Source: Desulfobacula sp. (GTDB taxonomy: Bacteria; Desulfobacterota; Desulfobacteria; Desulfobacterales; Desulfobacteraceae). Taken from it: DNA of 64,000 nucleotides. The position numbers were made by a program, and so were the translations under genes. Below the pieces are notes generated by a model that was not told where the DNA came from, searched no databases, and was given only the letters and a program-made list of their open reading frames with translations. How positions within the stretch are numbered: the first letter of the stretch is position 1; each line of letters starts with the position of its first letter. Shown piece by piece: positions 24,807 to 34,740 of this stretch. The stretch spans positions 1-64,000 of the forward strand of contig JAMPXP010000001.1 of the NCBI GenBank assembly GCA_023701135.1. The letters are read 5' to 3'.

Positions 24807-25664
24807 ATGAAATTTCAGAAAATGAGCTATTCCATCCCTTGGAATTTATTTTTAATCACCCTGGGCAGCATTATCACCGGTATCGGCCTTAAGGCCATTG
24901 TGATCCCCCACGGAATGATCACCGGCGGTTTTGCGGGAACAGGGCTCCTGATTTACTATTACACCCAATCCCTCACACCGGGAATCTGGTATTTTATTTT
25001 GAATATTCCCGTGTTTATTGCCGGATGGGTTTTCATCAGCAGAAGATTTTTATTTTACAGTCTTTACGGGACCATTGTTCTTACCCTTGTCATGGACCTG
25101 ATCCCCTTTGAAATGCCGGTCAAAGACCTGATGCTGGCCGCCATTGCCGGCGGAACCATCATCGGGGCCGGGTCCGGCATCATCTTTCGCTCCCTGGGGT
25201 CTGCCGGGGGCAATGATATCATCTCCATCATCCTGAACCAGCGATACGGCATCCGCATCGGAACTTATAATTTTTCCTTTAATTTTGTCTTGTTTTTACT
25301 CAGTTTCGGCCTGCTTGAGACCGATATGATCCTGTATTCCATGGCCATGAGTTATATCACCTCCCAGGTCCTGGAATATTTCATGACCCTGTTCAACCAG
25401 AGAAAAATGATTTTTATCATTTCCAACAGCCCGCGAAAGATTGTGAACGAAATTATCAAACAACTCAAACGGGGCGCCACCCTGATCAAAGGGGCAGGGG
25501 CCTATACCGGGGATGAAAAAGAGATCATCCTGACCGTGGTCAACAATTACCAGATCAAGCGGGTTGAGGAAATCGCCTTTAATATTGACCCGGAGGCTTT
25601 TTTAATCACGGAGAACACCTTCAATGTCCTGGGCAAGGGGTTTTCGACGCGGAAGGTGTATTAA
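24807..25664 (+). CDS. YitT family membrane protein (DUF161 + DUF2179)
   Basis: 285 aa. Five to six hydrophobic helices in residues 1-190 with the family features IPHGMITGGFAGTGLL and RSLGSAGGNDIISIIL. A soluble C-terminal DUF2179 domain (KMIFIISNSPRKIVNEIIKQLKRGATLIKGAGAYTG) is followed by the LTVV/FNVLGKGF end. Length and order are those of YitT proteins, a widespread family of unclear function. GAGAGG precedes the ATG. It is convergent with yejE, with only 5 bp between stops. Confidence 0.9.
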   Translation: MKFQKMSYSIPWNLFLITLGSIITGIGLKAIVIPHGMITGGFAGTGLLIYYYTQSLTPGIWYFILNIPVFIAGWVFISRRFLFYSLYGTIVLTLVMDLIPFEMPVKDLMLAAIAGGTIIGAGSGIIFRSLGSAGGNDIISIILNQRYGIRIGTYNFSFNFVLFLLSFGLLETDMILYSMAMSYITSQVLEYFMTLFNQRKMIFIISNSPRKIVNEIIKQLKRGATLIKGAGAYTGDEKEIILTVVNNYQIKRVEEIAFNIDPEAFLITENTFNVLGKGFSTRKVY

Positions 25665-25669
25665 GGAAT

Positions 25670-26716
25670 TTACTCATAGGTGGTGTGGCGGCGGGGATCA
25701 AAGGCTTCCCGGATGCCCTCCCCTATAAAGGTGACGCACATGAGGGTCAGCACAAGGGCCGCCGTCACCGAGGCGGCAATCCACCAGGCTTCCATATTCT
25801 GCCAGCCCTGGGACAGGAGTTCCCCCCAGGAGGGGGTGGGGGCAGGCAGACCGAACCCGAGATAATCCAGGGAAGTCAGGGCCACAATCCCGCCGGAAAC
25901 CGCAAAGGGGGCATAGGTCACAATCACGGAAAGGGTATTGGGTATAATATGCCTGAAGATGATCCTGGCATGGGTGGCACCCATAGAACGGACGGCCAGA
26001 ATGTATTCTTTTTGTTTTTCCTTATAGGTCATGGTTCTCATGACCCAGGTAATGCCGATCCATCCGAAAAACGCCATGATGAGCAAAAGAATCATGAAAC
26101 TCGGGATAAGGATGGATGCAATGATCATGATCACATATAAAAAAGGAATATTGCTCCATATCTCAATGACCCGCTGGAAAATAAGATCGAATTTTCCTCC
26201 GAAATATCCCATGGCGCAACCCAGGCTGATGCCCATGGTATAATTGAAGACTAAAAGAACAAGGGAAAAGACGATGGCGGTCCGGAACCCGTAAACCAGC
26301 CTGGCCAGAATGTCCCGGCCCACATTGTCGGTCCCGAGAAAATGCCTTTCCCTGAAGGAAGGGGCAAAGGGCGGATAGGCATTGATCTTTAAATCGTTTT
26401 CATAGGGATTGTAGGGAACCGGGGGCAGGATCGCAAAATCCGGCCCGCCCTGGTTTTGGAATTTTTCTTTCAGATCCCGGTAACGGGTTTCATATTCATA
26501 CCCGAGGCCGAATTCCGAGCCTTTGATCATTTTGGTGTAGGTGGGGAAATAGAGCCTGCCGTTGTAGTATACCAGAAGGGCCCGTGAATTGATAAACGCT
26601 TCGGCAAAAAGTGAAACAATGATCATGGTCAAAAGCAGGACGAAGGACCAGAAACTTCTTTTGATGGACCGGAACCGCTGGATTTTTTTTATCGTGGCCG
26701 GATTGAAATGCATCAT
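25670..26716 (-). CDS. yejE: Peptide ABC transporter permease, YejE type
   Basis: 348 aa, DppC/OppC-like permease of the microcin C/oligopeptide transporter type. The N-terminal TM is followed by a long periplasmic segment with RALLVYYNGRLYFPTY, YETRYRDLKEKF and PYNPYENDL, which is characteristic of YejE. Then comes a GTDNVGRDILARLVYGFRTAIVF start and the EAA loop EYILAVRSMGATHARIIFRHIIPNTL. It overlaps yejB by 4 bp. The binding protein (YejA) and ATPase (YejF) genes are not in this window. Confidence 0.9.
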   Translation of the reverse strand: MMHFNPATIKKIQRFRSIKRSFWSFVLLLTMIIVSLFAEAFINSRALLVYYNGRLYFPTYTKMIKGSEFGLGYEYETRYRDLKEKFQNQGGPDFAILPPVPYNPYENDLKINAYPPFAPSFRERHFLGTDNVGRDILARLVYGFRTAIVFSLVLLVFNYTMGISLGCAMGYFGGKFDLIFQRVIEIWSNIPFLYVIMIIASILIPSFMILLLIMAFFGWIGITWVMRTMTYKEKQKEYILAVRSMGATHARIIFRHIIPNTLSVIVTYAPFAVSGGIVALTSLDYLGFGLPAPTPSWGELLSQGWQNMEAWWIAASVTAALVLTLMCVTFIGEGIREAFDPRRHTTYE

Positions 26717-27741
26717 TTAAACCTCACCCGGGGATCCACCAGGGCCACGCAGAGGTCCGAGAGAATATTTCCCAGGAGGAAAAGCAGGGATGAAATCACC
26801 AGGATTCCCATGACCACGGGGTAATCCCGGTCCAGGATGGATTCATAGCCCAGGAGCCCCATGCCGTCGATATTGAAGACTTTTTCAATAAGAAAGGACC
26901 CGGTCAAAAGGATGGAGATATTGTTTCCGAAACTGGTGGCGATGGGGATGAGGCTGTTCTGCAAGGCATGGGTGAATACGGCCCGCTCAAAGGACAGCCC
27001 CTTGGCCAGGGCCGTCCTCACATAATCGGAAGACAAATGGTCCATGAGGGTGTTTTTCATCAAGAGGGTCATGACGGTGAAGGATCCGATGACATAGGCA
27101 ATGAGGGGCAGAAACGTATGCCAGAGGATGTCTTTAAGTTTTTCAAACAGGCTCATTTTGTCAAAAAACTCGGATACAAGGCCGCCCAGGGGAAAAATAT
27201 CATACCGGGATGCGAACAGGACCAGCATGAAAATCCCGGCCACCCAGCCGGGGATGGCATAGCCCGTGAAAATGAGGATGGAGCTGATATTGTCAAACCC
27301 GGTCCTGTGGCGGACGGCCTTGGCCATGCCCAGGGGAATGCAGATGCCGTAGATCATGAAAAGGCTCAGGATACCGAAATACAGGGATACGGGAATTTTT
27401 TCCAGGATCATGTCCCGGACCGGGTCCTGGTATCGGGTGGAAATTCCCAGGTCACCCCGGACCACCTTGGAGAGCCAGATAAGGTAACTTGTGAGCAAAG
27501 GCTTGTCAAAGCCGTAATAGGCCTTGAGTCTGGCAATCTGCTCTTCGGAAAGGGGCTGGCCCGAACCCCGGGACATGCCGGAAGCCGAGCCGGCTTGACC
27601 GGCCTGCATGGCACGGGTCTCGGAGATGATGCGTTCAATGGGGCCGCCGGGCACAAAACGAGTGATGGTAAACACCATGACGGTGATACCGATAAAGGTC
27701 GGTATCACCAGGAGCAATCGTCTTATGAAATAGGCGGTCAT
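26713..27741 (-). CDS. yejB: Peptide ABC transporter permease, YejB type
   Basis: 342 aa, DppB/OppB-like. Starts TAYFIRRLLLVIPTFIGITVMVF with FVPGGPIE, as in YejB, and has the EAA loop DYVRTALAKGLSFERAVFTHALQNSLIP. An inserted Gln/Ser/Gly-rich periplasmic stretch (MQAGQAGSASGMSRGSG) lies near residues 45-60. Its ATG overlaps the alaS stop (ATGA), so it is translationally coupled to alaS, an unusual partner for a transporter. It pairs with YejE. Confidence 0.9.
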   Translation of the reverse strand: MTAYFIRRLLLVIPTFIGITVMVFTITRFVPGGPIERIISETRAMQAGQAGSASGMSRGSGQPLSEEQIARLKAYYGFDKPLLTSYLIWLSKVVRGDLGISTRYQDPVRDMILEKIPVSLYFGILSLFMIYGICIPLGMAKAVRHRTGFDNISSILIFTGYAIPGWVAGIFMLVLFASRYDIFPLGGLVSEFFDKMSLFEKLKDILWHTFLPLIAYVIGSFTVMTLLMKNTLMDHLSSDYVRTALAKGLSFERAVFTHALQNSLIPIATSFGNNISILLTGSFLIEKVFNIDGMGLLGYESILDRDYPVVMGILVISSLLFLLGNILSDLCVALVDPRVRFK

Positions 27742-30365
27742 GACATGGTCTGATACACCGATTCCAGGGCCGCATCCAGGTGTTCCGGCTTTGTGCCCCC
27801 GGCCTGGGCCATGTCCGGACGGCCGCCGCCGCCGCCGCCCACGATTTTGGCCGCGGCCTTGACAATGTCCCCGGCCTTGTATTTTTTGGTCAGATCTTCG
27901 GTTACAACGGATATCAGCAAGGCCTTCCCATCGGATACAGCCCCTAAAAGAATAACCCCGGAACCAATCTTGGTCTTGAATTTGTCGGCCAGATCCCTGA
28001 GCTGGGAGGGATTTTCAATGTCCACCCGCTTGGCGATCACCTTGACGCCGTTGACCGTCCGGATCTCGTCGGCCAGATTTTCAACGGATTTGGAGGCCAT
28101 TTTTGCTTTCAGGGATTCCAGCTCTTTTTCAAGGGCCCGCTTATCCTTTAACAGGGCGTCCACTTTGGCCGCCACTTCTTCTTTTGAGCCTTTCAAAATA
28201 CCGGCTGTGGTCTCGATGAGGGCTTCTTCCCTGTGGATATGATCCAGGGCAACCTGGCCCGTGGCCGCCTCAATCCTCCGGACGCCGGAGGCAATCCCGC
28301 CCTCGGACAGGATCTTGAACAGGCCAATGTCGCCGGACCGCCCGGCATGGGTTCCCCCGCAGAGTTCACTGGAAAAGCCGCCCTGGGATACGACCCGGAC
28401 CACATCCCCGTATTTTTCTTCAAACAAGGCCGTGGCCCCGGCCCGGACGGCCTCGTCCATGTTCATTTCCGTTGTTGTAACGGCATGATTTTCCCTGATC
28501 CTCAGATTCACTTCGTTTTCAATGGCCAGGAGGTCTTCCCGGGAAATGGCGGCAAAATGGGTAAAATCAAATCTGAGCCGGGTGTCTGTCACCAGGGAGC
28601 CCGATTGTTTGACATGGTCCCCAAGGACCTTTCGCAGGGCGGAATGCAGGATATGGGTGGCGCTGTGGTTGGCGGCAATGGCCTGTCTTTTCTGTGCATC
28701 CACCTTCAGGACAAACAGATCTCCTTTTTTGGCCTCGCCCTTCCGGACCTGGCCCCTGTGGATGATGAGTCCCGAGGGATTTTTGATGGTATCTGAAATT
28801 TGGATGGTACAGTTCCCGTTTTCAAAAATCCCGGAATCCCCGGCCTGGCCCCCGGATTCCGCATAAAAAACCGTTTTTTCCACCACGATCTCTATCTCGT
28901 CTCCGGGTTTGGCCGTCTCGATTTCCCTATCCTCTTGGACCAGGATCAGAACCTTTGATTTTCCCTCCAGGGCGCCATAGCCTTCAAAGGCCGTTTTCAC
29001 CCCTTCCGAGGTCAGGGCCTTATAGGCTTCGCCGATGCCGGCAAATTTTTTCACGGACCTGGACCTGGCCTTCTGCTCTTCCATGGCCAGGTTGAACCCG
29101 TCCATATCCAGGTCAATCTTCATTTCCTTGACATGGTCTCTGATGATATCCACGGGAAAGCCGAAGGTATCATAGAGTTTGAAAATGACGGAACCCGGGA
29201 TCACGGATTTTTGCCCGGGTCCGGCTTTAATGTCCTGAATGGTGGCTTCCAGGAGTTTCATTCCGGTTTCCAGGGTTTCCAGAAATTTTTCTTCTTCATT
29301 TTTCACCACATTCAGGATAAAAGCGGAAGATTCCTTTAATTCGGGATAAGCCTGGTCCATGATGGAAAACACCGTCTGAACCGTCTCATGCATAAAGGGT
29401 TTGACCAGGCCGATGCTCCGGCCATAGCGGATGGCCCGCCGCATGATGCGCCTCAGCACATAGCCCCTGCCCTCATTGGCGGGCAACACCCCGTCACAGA
29501 TGAGAAAGGCCGTGGCCCGGGAATGATCGGCAATGACCTTCATGGCCACTTCAATTTCTTTGGAGGCGTGGCGTTTTTTTCCGGACAGTTCCCCGACCTT
29601 TTCCATGATGGGTACGAACAGGTCCGTATCATAATTGGTGGGTACGCCCTGGAGCACGGAGATGATCCGCTCCAGTCCCAGTCCCGTGTCAATGCTGGGC
29701 TTGGGCAGAGGATTCAGTTGACCCTGCTCGTTGCGTTCAAACTGCATGAAGACCAGGTTCCATAATTCCAGCCACCGGTCGCAGTCGCAGCCCACGGCGC
29801 AGTCCGGTCCGCCGCAGCCGAATTCAGGGCCCCGGTCGATGTGGATCTCGCTGCATGGCCCGCAGGGGCCGGTATCCCCCATGGCCCAGAAATTGTCTTT
29901 TTCCCCCAGCCGGATGATGCGTTCCTCGGGCACCCCTTCCTGGTCCCGCCAGATATTAAAGGCCTCATCGTCTTCATGAAACACCGACACCCAGAGTTTA
30001 TCCTTGTCAAAACCGTATCCGGTGGTCAGAAGATCCCAGGCAAAGCGGATGGCCTTTTCCTTGAAATAATCCCCAAAGGAGAAATTCCCCAGCATTTCAA
30101 AAAAGGTATGATGCCTTGCCGTATACCCGACATTTTCAAGATCATTGTGTTTTCCGCCGGCCCGGACGCATTTCTGGGCCGTCACCGCAGTGGCATAGTC
30201 CCGCTTTTCATCACCGGTGAACACGCGTTTAAACTGGACCATGCCGGCATTCACAAACATGAGGGTCTTGTCGTCCCGGGGCACCAGGGAGGAAGACCGG
30301 ACCGGTTGGTGGCCGTGTTTTTTAAAATAGTCTAGAAAAATTTTTCTGGCATCATTGCCTGTCAT
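27738..30365 (-). CDS. alaS: Alanyl-tRNA synthetase
   Basis: 875 aa. Charges tRNA-Ala with alanine and edits mischarged Ser/Gly. The start at 30365 (MTGNDARKIFLDYFKKHGHQ) has GAGGAG about 7 nt upstream; the ORF track begins five codons earlier, inside that site. Class II core with PVRSSSLVPRDDKTLMFVNAGM, and HHTFFEMLGNFSFGDYFK (motif 2). Editing-domain zinc motif NHSATHILH with ELCGGTHAGRSGDIG. C-terminal Gly-rich GGGGGGRPDMAQAGG as in the family. It lies just after recA on the same strand, a common bacterial order, here without recX between. Confidence 0.97.
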   Translation of the reverse strand: MTGNDARKIFLDYFKKHGHQPVRSSSLVPRDDKTLMFVNAGMVQFKRVFTGDEKRDYATAVTAQKCVRAGGKHNDLENVGYTARHHTFFEMLGNFSFGDYFKEKAIRFAWDLLTTGYGFDKDKLWVSVFHEDDEAFNIWRDQEGVPEERIIRLGEKDNFWAMGDTGPCGPCSEIHIDRGPEFGCGGPDCAVGCDCDRWLELWNLVFMQFERNEQGQLNPLPKPSIDTGLGLERIISVLQGVPTNYDTDLFVPIMEKVGELSGKKRHASKEIEVAMKVIADHSRATAFLICDGVLPANEGRGYVLRRIMRRAIRYGRSIGLVKPFMHETVQTVFSIMDQAYPELKESSAFILNVVKNEEEKFLETLETGMKLLEATIQDIKAGPGQKSVIPGSVIFKLYDTFGFPVDIIRDHVKEMKIDLDMDGFNLAMEEQKARSRSVKKFAGIGEAYKALTSEGVKTAFEGYGALEGKSKVLILVQEDREIETAKPGDEIEIVVEKTVFYAESGGQAGDSGIFENGNCTIQISDTIKNPSGLIIHRGQVRKGEAKKGDLFVLKVDAQKRQAIAANHSATHILHSALRKVLGDHVKQSGSLVTDTRLRFDFTHFAAISREDLLAIENEVNLRIRENHAVTTTEMNMDEAVRAGATALFEEKYGDVVRVVSQGGFSSELCGGTHAGRSGDIGLFKILSEGGIASGVRRIEAATGQVALDHIHREEALIETTAGILKGSKEEVAAKVDALLKDKRALEKELESLKAKMASKSVENLADEIRTVNGVKVIAKRVDIENPSQLRDLADKFKTKIGSGVILLGAVSDGKALLISVVTEDLTKKYKAGDIVKAAAKIVGGGGGGRPDMAQAGGTKPEHLDAALESVYQTMS

Positions 30366-30391
30366 GCTGCAGCTCCTCATTCACTGATCCG

Positions 30392-31426
30392 TTATGCCTT
30401 GGTCTCGCCGTTTTTGCCTTTTTTAGCAGGGGTCGCCATGCCGAGTTTTTCGCGGACCCCGGTTTCGATTTTTTCAAAGATATCCGGGTTGTCCACAAGG
30501 AACACCTTGACGTTTTCCCGGCCCTGGCCGATGCGCTCTCCGCCGAAGGAATACCAGGACCCGCTCTTGTCGATAAGGGAAAGATCCACCCCCATATCCA
30601 GAAGATCCCCGGTTCTGGATATGCCTTCCCCGTACATGAGGTCGAATTCCACATCCTTGAAGGGGGGAGCCAGTTTGTTTTTCACCACCTTGACCTTGGT
30701 CCGGTTGCCCACAATATTCTCCCCTTCCTTGATGGGAGCGGCCCGGCGGATTTCCAGCCGCATGGAGGCGTAAAATTTCAGGGCATTACCGCCGGTGGTG
30801 GTTTCCGGGTTTCCATAGACCACCCCGATTTTCATCCGGATCTGGTTGATAAAAATGATGGTGGTGCTGGTTTTGCCGATGGTGGCCGTGAGTTTCCGCA
30901 GGGCCTGGGACATGAGCCTGGCCTGGAGTCCCATATGGGAATCCCCCATCTCCCCTTCGATCTCGGACCTGGGAACCAGGGCGGCCACGGAATCCACCAC
31001 CATGATATCAATGCCGCCGCTGCGGACCAGCATGTCGGCGATTTCCAGGGCCTGCTCCCCGGTGTCGGGCTGGGAAATCAGGAGTTCGTCGCAATCCACG
31101 CCCAGGCGTTTGGCATAGGCCACATCCAGGGCATGCTCGGCATCGATAAAGGCGGCGATACCGCCGTTTCTCTGGGCTTCGGCCACGGCGTGGAGGGCCA
31201 GGGTCGTCTTTCCAGAGGATTCAGGGCCATAAATTTCAATGACCCGGCCCCGGGGATATCCGCCCACACCCAGGGCCTTATCCAGGGCCAGGGACCCGGT
31301 CCGGATCACGGGAACGGCTTCGATGGGCCGGCCCCCCAGTTTCATGATGGACCCCTTGCCGAACTGTCTTTCAATCTGGTTCATGGCGGTTTGGACCGCC
31401 TTGTCCTTTTCCGAATTCTTTTCCAT
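30392..31426 (-). CDS. recA: Recombinase RecA
   Basis: 344 aa, the usual RecA length. Walker [10 protein letters not shown], Walker [13 protein letters not shown], loop L2 region [28 protein letters not shown], and the C-terminal [21 protein letters not shown]. It forms the ATP-dependent DNA filament for homologous recombination and the SOS response. AGGAGAAAAAAGG precedes the ATG. The tail is short and lysine-rich rather than strongly acidic as in E. coli. It follows pgpA by 11 bp. I did not identify a LexA box. Confidence 0.98.
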   Translation of the reverse strand: MEKNSEKDKAVQTAMNQIERQFGKGSIMKLGGRPIEAVPVIRTGSLALDKALGVGGYPRGRVIEIYGPESSGKTTLALHAVAEAQRNGGIAAFIDAEHALDVAYAKRLGVDCDELLISQPDTGEQALEIADMLVRSGGIDIMVVDSVAALVPRSEIEGEMGDSHMGLQARLMSQALRKLTATIGKTSTTIIFINQIRMKIGVVYGNPETTTGGNALKFYASMRLEIRRAAPIKEGENIVGNRTKVKVVKNKLAPPFKDVEFDLMYGEGISRTGDLLDMGVDLSLIDKSGSWYSFGGERIGQGRENVKVFLVDNPDIFEKIETGVREKLGMATPAKKGKNGETKA

Positions 31427-31437
31427 CCTTTTTTCTC

Positions 31438-31902
31438 CTAAAATAGCCCTGCTGAATATATGATTTTTAAAACAACCGCCGTCAACACCCCGGCCATGGC
31501 ATCATCCAGGACAATGCCGGCCCCGCCGGAAAACTGCCGCTCAAAATATCTGACCGGCCCGGGTTTCATAATATCAAAAAATCGGAACACCAAAAACCCG
31601 GCCACCAGGGTGGACGCCTGGACCGGCACCAGGGAAAGGGCCAGCACATAGCCTGCCATCTCATCAATCACAATGCAGCCCGGGTCTTTTTCACCCAGTA
31701 TCCCGGCGGCCTTGTCCGCCAGAAAAACCGCCCCCAGGACAAACCCCATCCCGTAAACCAGATGCCAGGACAGGGGCAGGATATGAAACACAAGGGCAAA
31801 GGGGACCCCGGCCAGGGTGCCGAAGGTTCCGGGAAGCAGCGGCGCCTTACCGGAATAAAAACCCGTGGCCAAAAACAAAATCATTTTCCGGTATCCTGTC
31901 AT
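31438..31902 (-). CDS. pgpA: Phosphatidylglycerophosphatase A
   Basis: 154 aa membrane phosphatase that dephosphorylates phosphatidylglycerophosphate in phospholipid synthesis. Family hallmarks: [21 protein letters not shown], the catalytic IVIDEMAGY, and [12 protein letters not shown] with the C-terminal [13 protein letters not shown]. Four hydrophobic helices. The start could also be the internal ATG at MILFLATG. It sits 5 bp after larC and before recA, matching a common deltaproteobacterial pgpA-recA arrangement. Confidence 0.93.
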   Translation of the reverse strand: MTGYRKMILFLATGFYSGKAPLLPGTFGTLAGVPFALVFHILPLSWHLVYGMGFVLGAVFLADKAAGILGEKDPGCIVIDEMAGYVLALSLVPVQASTLVAGFLVFRFFDIMKPGPVRYFERQFSGGAGIVLDDAMAGVLTAVVLKIIYSAGLF

Positions 31903-31907
31903 TGAGC

Positions 31908-33110
31908 CTATCTATCTTCTGTATCCTTCCCTGTCAAGTTGATATCCACAAGGACCCGGTTGAAAACCTCTTGCAGGGGAAGACGGTTTTCCAGGGCCGC
32001 TTTTTTTACGGCTTCATATTCGGGTACAAATCGCACCCGATGGTCCGGCCCCGTTATTTTTTTGGCCTGGATTATTCCCAGGGAAGTGCGGATCTCTGCC
32101 GGTTCCCGCAACAGAAAAAAGCGGTCCCATTCCCGGACCCGGACCCCGATGGAAGAGGTCTCGGTAAGAATAAGACGGATCAGGGCGTCAAGATACTCTT
32201 TTCGGCAAAGGACTTCCACCTGGACTCCGGGCCGGTTTTTTTTCATCTGGACCGGGGTGAAACACACATCCAGGGCCTGGTTCTCCAGGAGAAGATCCAT
32301 GAGGTGGCCCGAGATCTCGGGGCTCATATCATCAATATTGGTCTTGATGACCTGGACGGTTTCCTTTTGAATGCCGGAAGTGTCTGCCGCTTCGGTTTTT
32401 TCACCCAGGATGATCCTCAGAAGATTGGGCAGGGAGGACCCGGTTTCTCTTTTACCGGCCCCATAGCCGGTCTTTTGTATTTTCATTTCGGGCATGGGAC
32501 CGAAAGCGGCGGCAAGGGTGGTGATGAGGGCGGCTCCCGTGGGGGTGACAATCTCGGTCCGGGCATCGGAGGCTTTCACCGGGGTGTCTTTCAATATGGA
32601 GAGCACCGCCGGAACCGGAACGGGCAGAATCCCGTGGGCGCACTGGACCACCCCGGACCCCAGGGGGACGGCGGAGGCATAGACCCTGTCAATGCCGAGA
32701 TAATCCACGGCAAGAAAGGTCCCGACAATATCCACCAGGGAATCGATTCCCCCGATTTCATGGAAATGGATGGTGTCCATGTCATGGCCGTGGATGCCGG
32801 ATTCGGCCGCTGCAATTTTTTGGAAGGCTTGAAGACAGTTGGCTTTCACCTTTTCCGGCAGGTCCGCCTTTTCGATGATGGCCCGGATATCCTTATAATT
32901 CCGCGATATCCCCCTGCCCTCCCGGGTTTCAACCGTAAGGTTCACGGCCCTGAGATGGTGCCGGAAAACCGTGTCGGTCTTGAGTTCAAACCCGGTCAGC
33001 ACCGGGGATAATTTTTCCGTGAGCCAGTCCACGGGTACGCCCAGATCCACCAGGGCTCCCAGCATCATATCCCCGCTGATGCCGGAAAACATGTCCACAT
33101 AGGCGATCAT
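31908..33110 (-). CDS. larC: LarC-type nickel insertion protein (TIGR00299 family)
   Basis: 400 aa. LarC is the CTP-dependent enzyme that inserts nickel into the pincer cofactor (NPN) of lactate racemase-like enzymes. Hallmarks: AYVDMFSGISGDMMLGALVDLG at the N-terminus, HGHDMDTIHFHEIGGIDSLVDIVGTF (the His-rich segment), ASAVPLGSGVVQCAHGILPVPVPA, and C-terminal NIDDMSPEISGHLMD. There is no internal frameshift; it reads as a single protein. LarA, LarB and LarE are not nearby. The start abuts the stop of the M20 peptidase gene. Confidence 0.92.
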   Translation of the reverse strand: MIAYVDMFSGISGDMMLGALVDLGVPVDWLTEKLSPVLTGFELKTDTVFRHHLRAVNLTVETREGRGISRNYKDIRAIIEKADLPEKVKANCLQAFQKIAAAESGIHGHDMDTIHFHEIGGIDSLVDIVGTFLAVDYLGIDRVYASAVPLGSGVVQCAHGILPVPVPAVLSILKDTPVKASDARTEIVTPTGAALITTLAAAFGPMPEMKIQKTGYGAGKRETGSSLPNLLRIILGEKTEAADTSGIQKETVQVIKTNIDDMSPEISGHLMDLLLENQALDVCFTPVQMKKNRPGVQVEVLCRKEYLDALIRLILTETSSIGVRVREWDRFFLLREPAEIRTSLGIIQAKKITGPDHRVRFVPEYEAVKKAALENRLPLQEVFNRVLVDINLTGKDTEDR

Positions 33111-34250
33111 CTATATGGCCCCTCCGGCGGCATGCACCTTCAGGATTTCCAGGATCAACCGGGCGGAATTTTCCATGTCCGAAAGCCGGATGGATTCGTT
33201 CAGGGTATGGACATCGGTCATGCCGGTGCCCAGGACCCCGGCCATGATGCCCCTGCTGAAAAAAATATTGGCGTCGGCCCCGCCGCCGATGGTTTTGCTG
33301 GCCATGGGAATGCCCAGATTTGAGGCCGCTTTCCGGGCCAGCCGGATGACCTCGTGGTCTTCGGGAATATGGGTGAGGGGAAAATCGTCATCCACCAGGA
33401 TTTCCACCCGTGGCGTGACCTCGCTGGTTTTAAATTCAAGGGCCGCATCCTCAAAGGCCCGGATCATGGTCCGGGTGACGGATTTTAATTTTTCAATATC
33501 ATGGCTCCGGGCCTCCCCGTGGATCTCCACAAACTCGGGAACGATATTGGTGGCCACCCCGCCCTTGATGGTGCCGATATTACAGGTAGTTTCCGCATCC
33601 AGCCGGCCAAGCTGCAATTTTGAAATGGCCCTGGCGGCAATCAGGATAGCATTTACGCCCTTTTCCGGGGCTGCCCCGGCATGGGCTGCCTTCCCGTGAA
33701 TCCTGACCCGGATCTTGTTGGCCGCCGGGGCCCGGGTCACAATGCCTTCCGTATCGGTGGAATCCAGGATGTACCCGAATTTGGAGTCCATGAGACTGTA
33801 ATCAAAATGCTTGGCCCCCAGGAGACCGATTTCCTCACAGACCGTGAAGATGATCTCAACGGGCGGATAATCGATTTTATTCTCCAGGACGGTCTCCATG
33901 ACCTCAAGGATAATGGCCAGGGCGGATTTGTCGTCGGAACCCAAGATGGTGGTCCCGTCACTCCTGAACACCCCGTTTTCAAATTGTACCTTTATGCCCT
34001 CGCCCGGCCCCACCGTGTCCATGTGCCCCGATAAAAACAGGGGAGGCGCATTCACGGTTCCCTTGAATTTCGCCACCAGGTTGGAGCAGTTCCCCCCCAC
34101 CTTTTCCTTGGCCGAGTCATAGCAGACCCGAGCCCCCATGGCGGTTAATATTTTTTCAATCTCCAGGGCCACATCCCGTTCCCGCCGGGAAAGGGAATCG
34201 ATTTCGCACAGGGTGGTGAATCTCTGGGCCAGTCTCTGTGAATTGATCAT
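33111..34250 (-). CDS. M20-family metallopeptidase (PepT-like)
   Basis: 379 aa zinc aminopeptidase-like enzyme, cytoplasmic. Metal-ligand motifs in order: SGHMDTVGPGEG (His and catalytic Asp), LGSDDKSALA (bridging Asp), FTVCEEIGLLGA (catalytic Glu and ligand Glu), DSTDTEG (Asp), and a final His near DVHTLNE. The dimerisation domain starts at IRVRIHGKAAHAGAAPEKGVNAI. It resembles the PepT/tripeptidase subgroup annotated in Clostridia and Deltaproteobacteria. AAGGAT precedes the ATG. It is the first gene of the run to yejE. Confidence 0.9.
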   Translation of the reverse strand: MINSQRLAQRFTTLCEIDSLSRRERDVALEIEKILTAMGARVCYDSAKEKVGGNCSNLVAKFKGTVNAPPLFLSGHMDTVGPGEGIKVQFENGVFRSDGTTILGSDDKSALAIILEVMETVLENKIDYPPVEIIFTVCEEIGLLGAKHFDYSLMDSKFGYILDSTDTEGIVTRAPAANKIRVRIHGKAAHAGAAPEKGVNAILIAARAISKLQLGRLDAETTCNIGTIKGGVATNIVPEFVEIHGEARSHDIEKLKSVTRTMIRAFEDAALEFKTSEVTPRVEILVDDDFPLTHIPEDHEVIRLARKAASNLGIPMASKTIGGGADANIFFSRGIMAGVLGTGMTDVHTLNESIRLSDMENSARLILEILKVHAAGGAI

Positions 34251-34423
34251 TGCATATCCTTACGTAAATATTCTTATGGTTTCGCAACCAAAGTCTTTGT
34301 ACAAACCAAAGCGCTATTTATACTAAATTTTATTTTTTTATTCCATACCTAATTCGAAGAAATGCGGGTATTGCGGGGTTTTGATATTGCTAAAGCCAGG
34401 CTTGTATTATTTTTCAGATCTTT

Positions 34424-34720
34424 TCAAACGGCAAATTCGATAGTGTTATAATTATCCAAATCGATTTCTTTTCTTGCTTTCCAAAGATCATAATTATCCT
34501 GCATAAGCAACCAGCTCTCCGGTGATCTGCCTAATACAATGGATAGCTTTAAGGCCATTGCCGGTGATACATCAGTTTTCCCATTGATCAATCGGCTTAT
34601 CAACCCCGAGCTGACCTTTAATTTGCGGGCTAATTCATTTGAGCTGATATTATTTGGTTCCAAGTAAACTCTTTTTATAAACACCCCCGGATGAATAGGA
34701 TTGTGCTGTTGGATTTCCAT
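34424..34720 (-). CDS. higA: HigA-family antitoxin (orphaned)
   Basis: 98 aa helix-turn-helix protein of the HigA/VapI-type addiction-module antitoxins. Opening NPIHPGVFIKRVYLEPNNISSNELARKL, HTH core VSSGLISRLINGKTDVSPAMALKLS, and the family-typical ESWLLMQDNYDLWKARK. Complete and intact. In higBA operons the toxin gene lies immediately upstream; here only a 29-codon higB relic remains (34741-34830). It could still act as a DNA-binding regulator or as an anti-addiction factor. Confidence 0.9.
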   Translation of the reverse strand: MEIQQHNPIHPGVFIKRVYLEPNNISSNELARKLKVSSGLISRLINGKTDVSPAMALKLSIVLGRSPESWLLMQDNYDLWKARKEIDLDNYNTIEFAV

Positions 34721-34740
34721 TTTATCCCCCCCTCTTTTTT

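Noticed and set aside
31902-33011. 369-aa plus-strand ORF opposite larC
   Set aside because: Antisense shadow of an intact LarC; no recognisable protein pattern.
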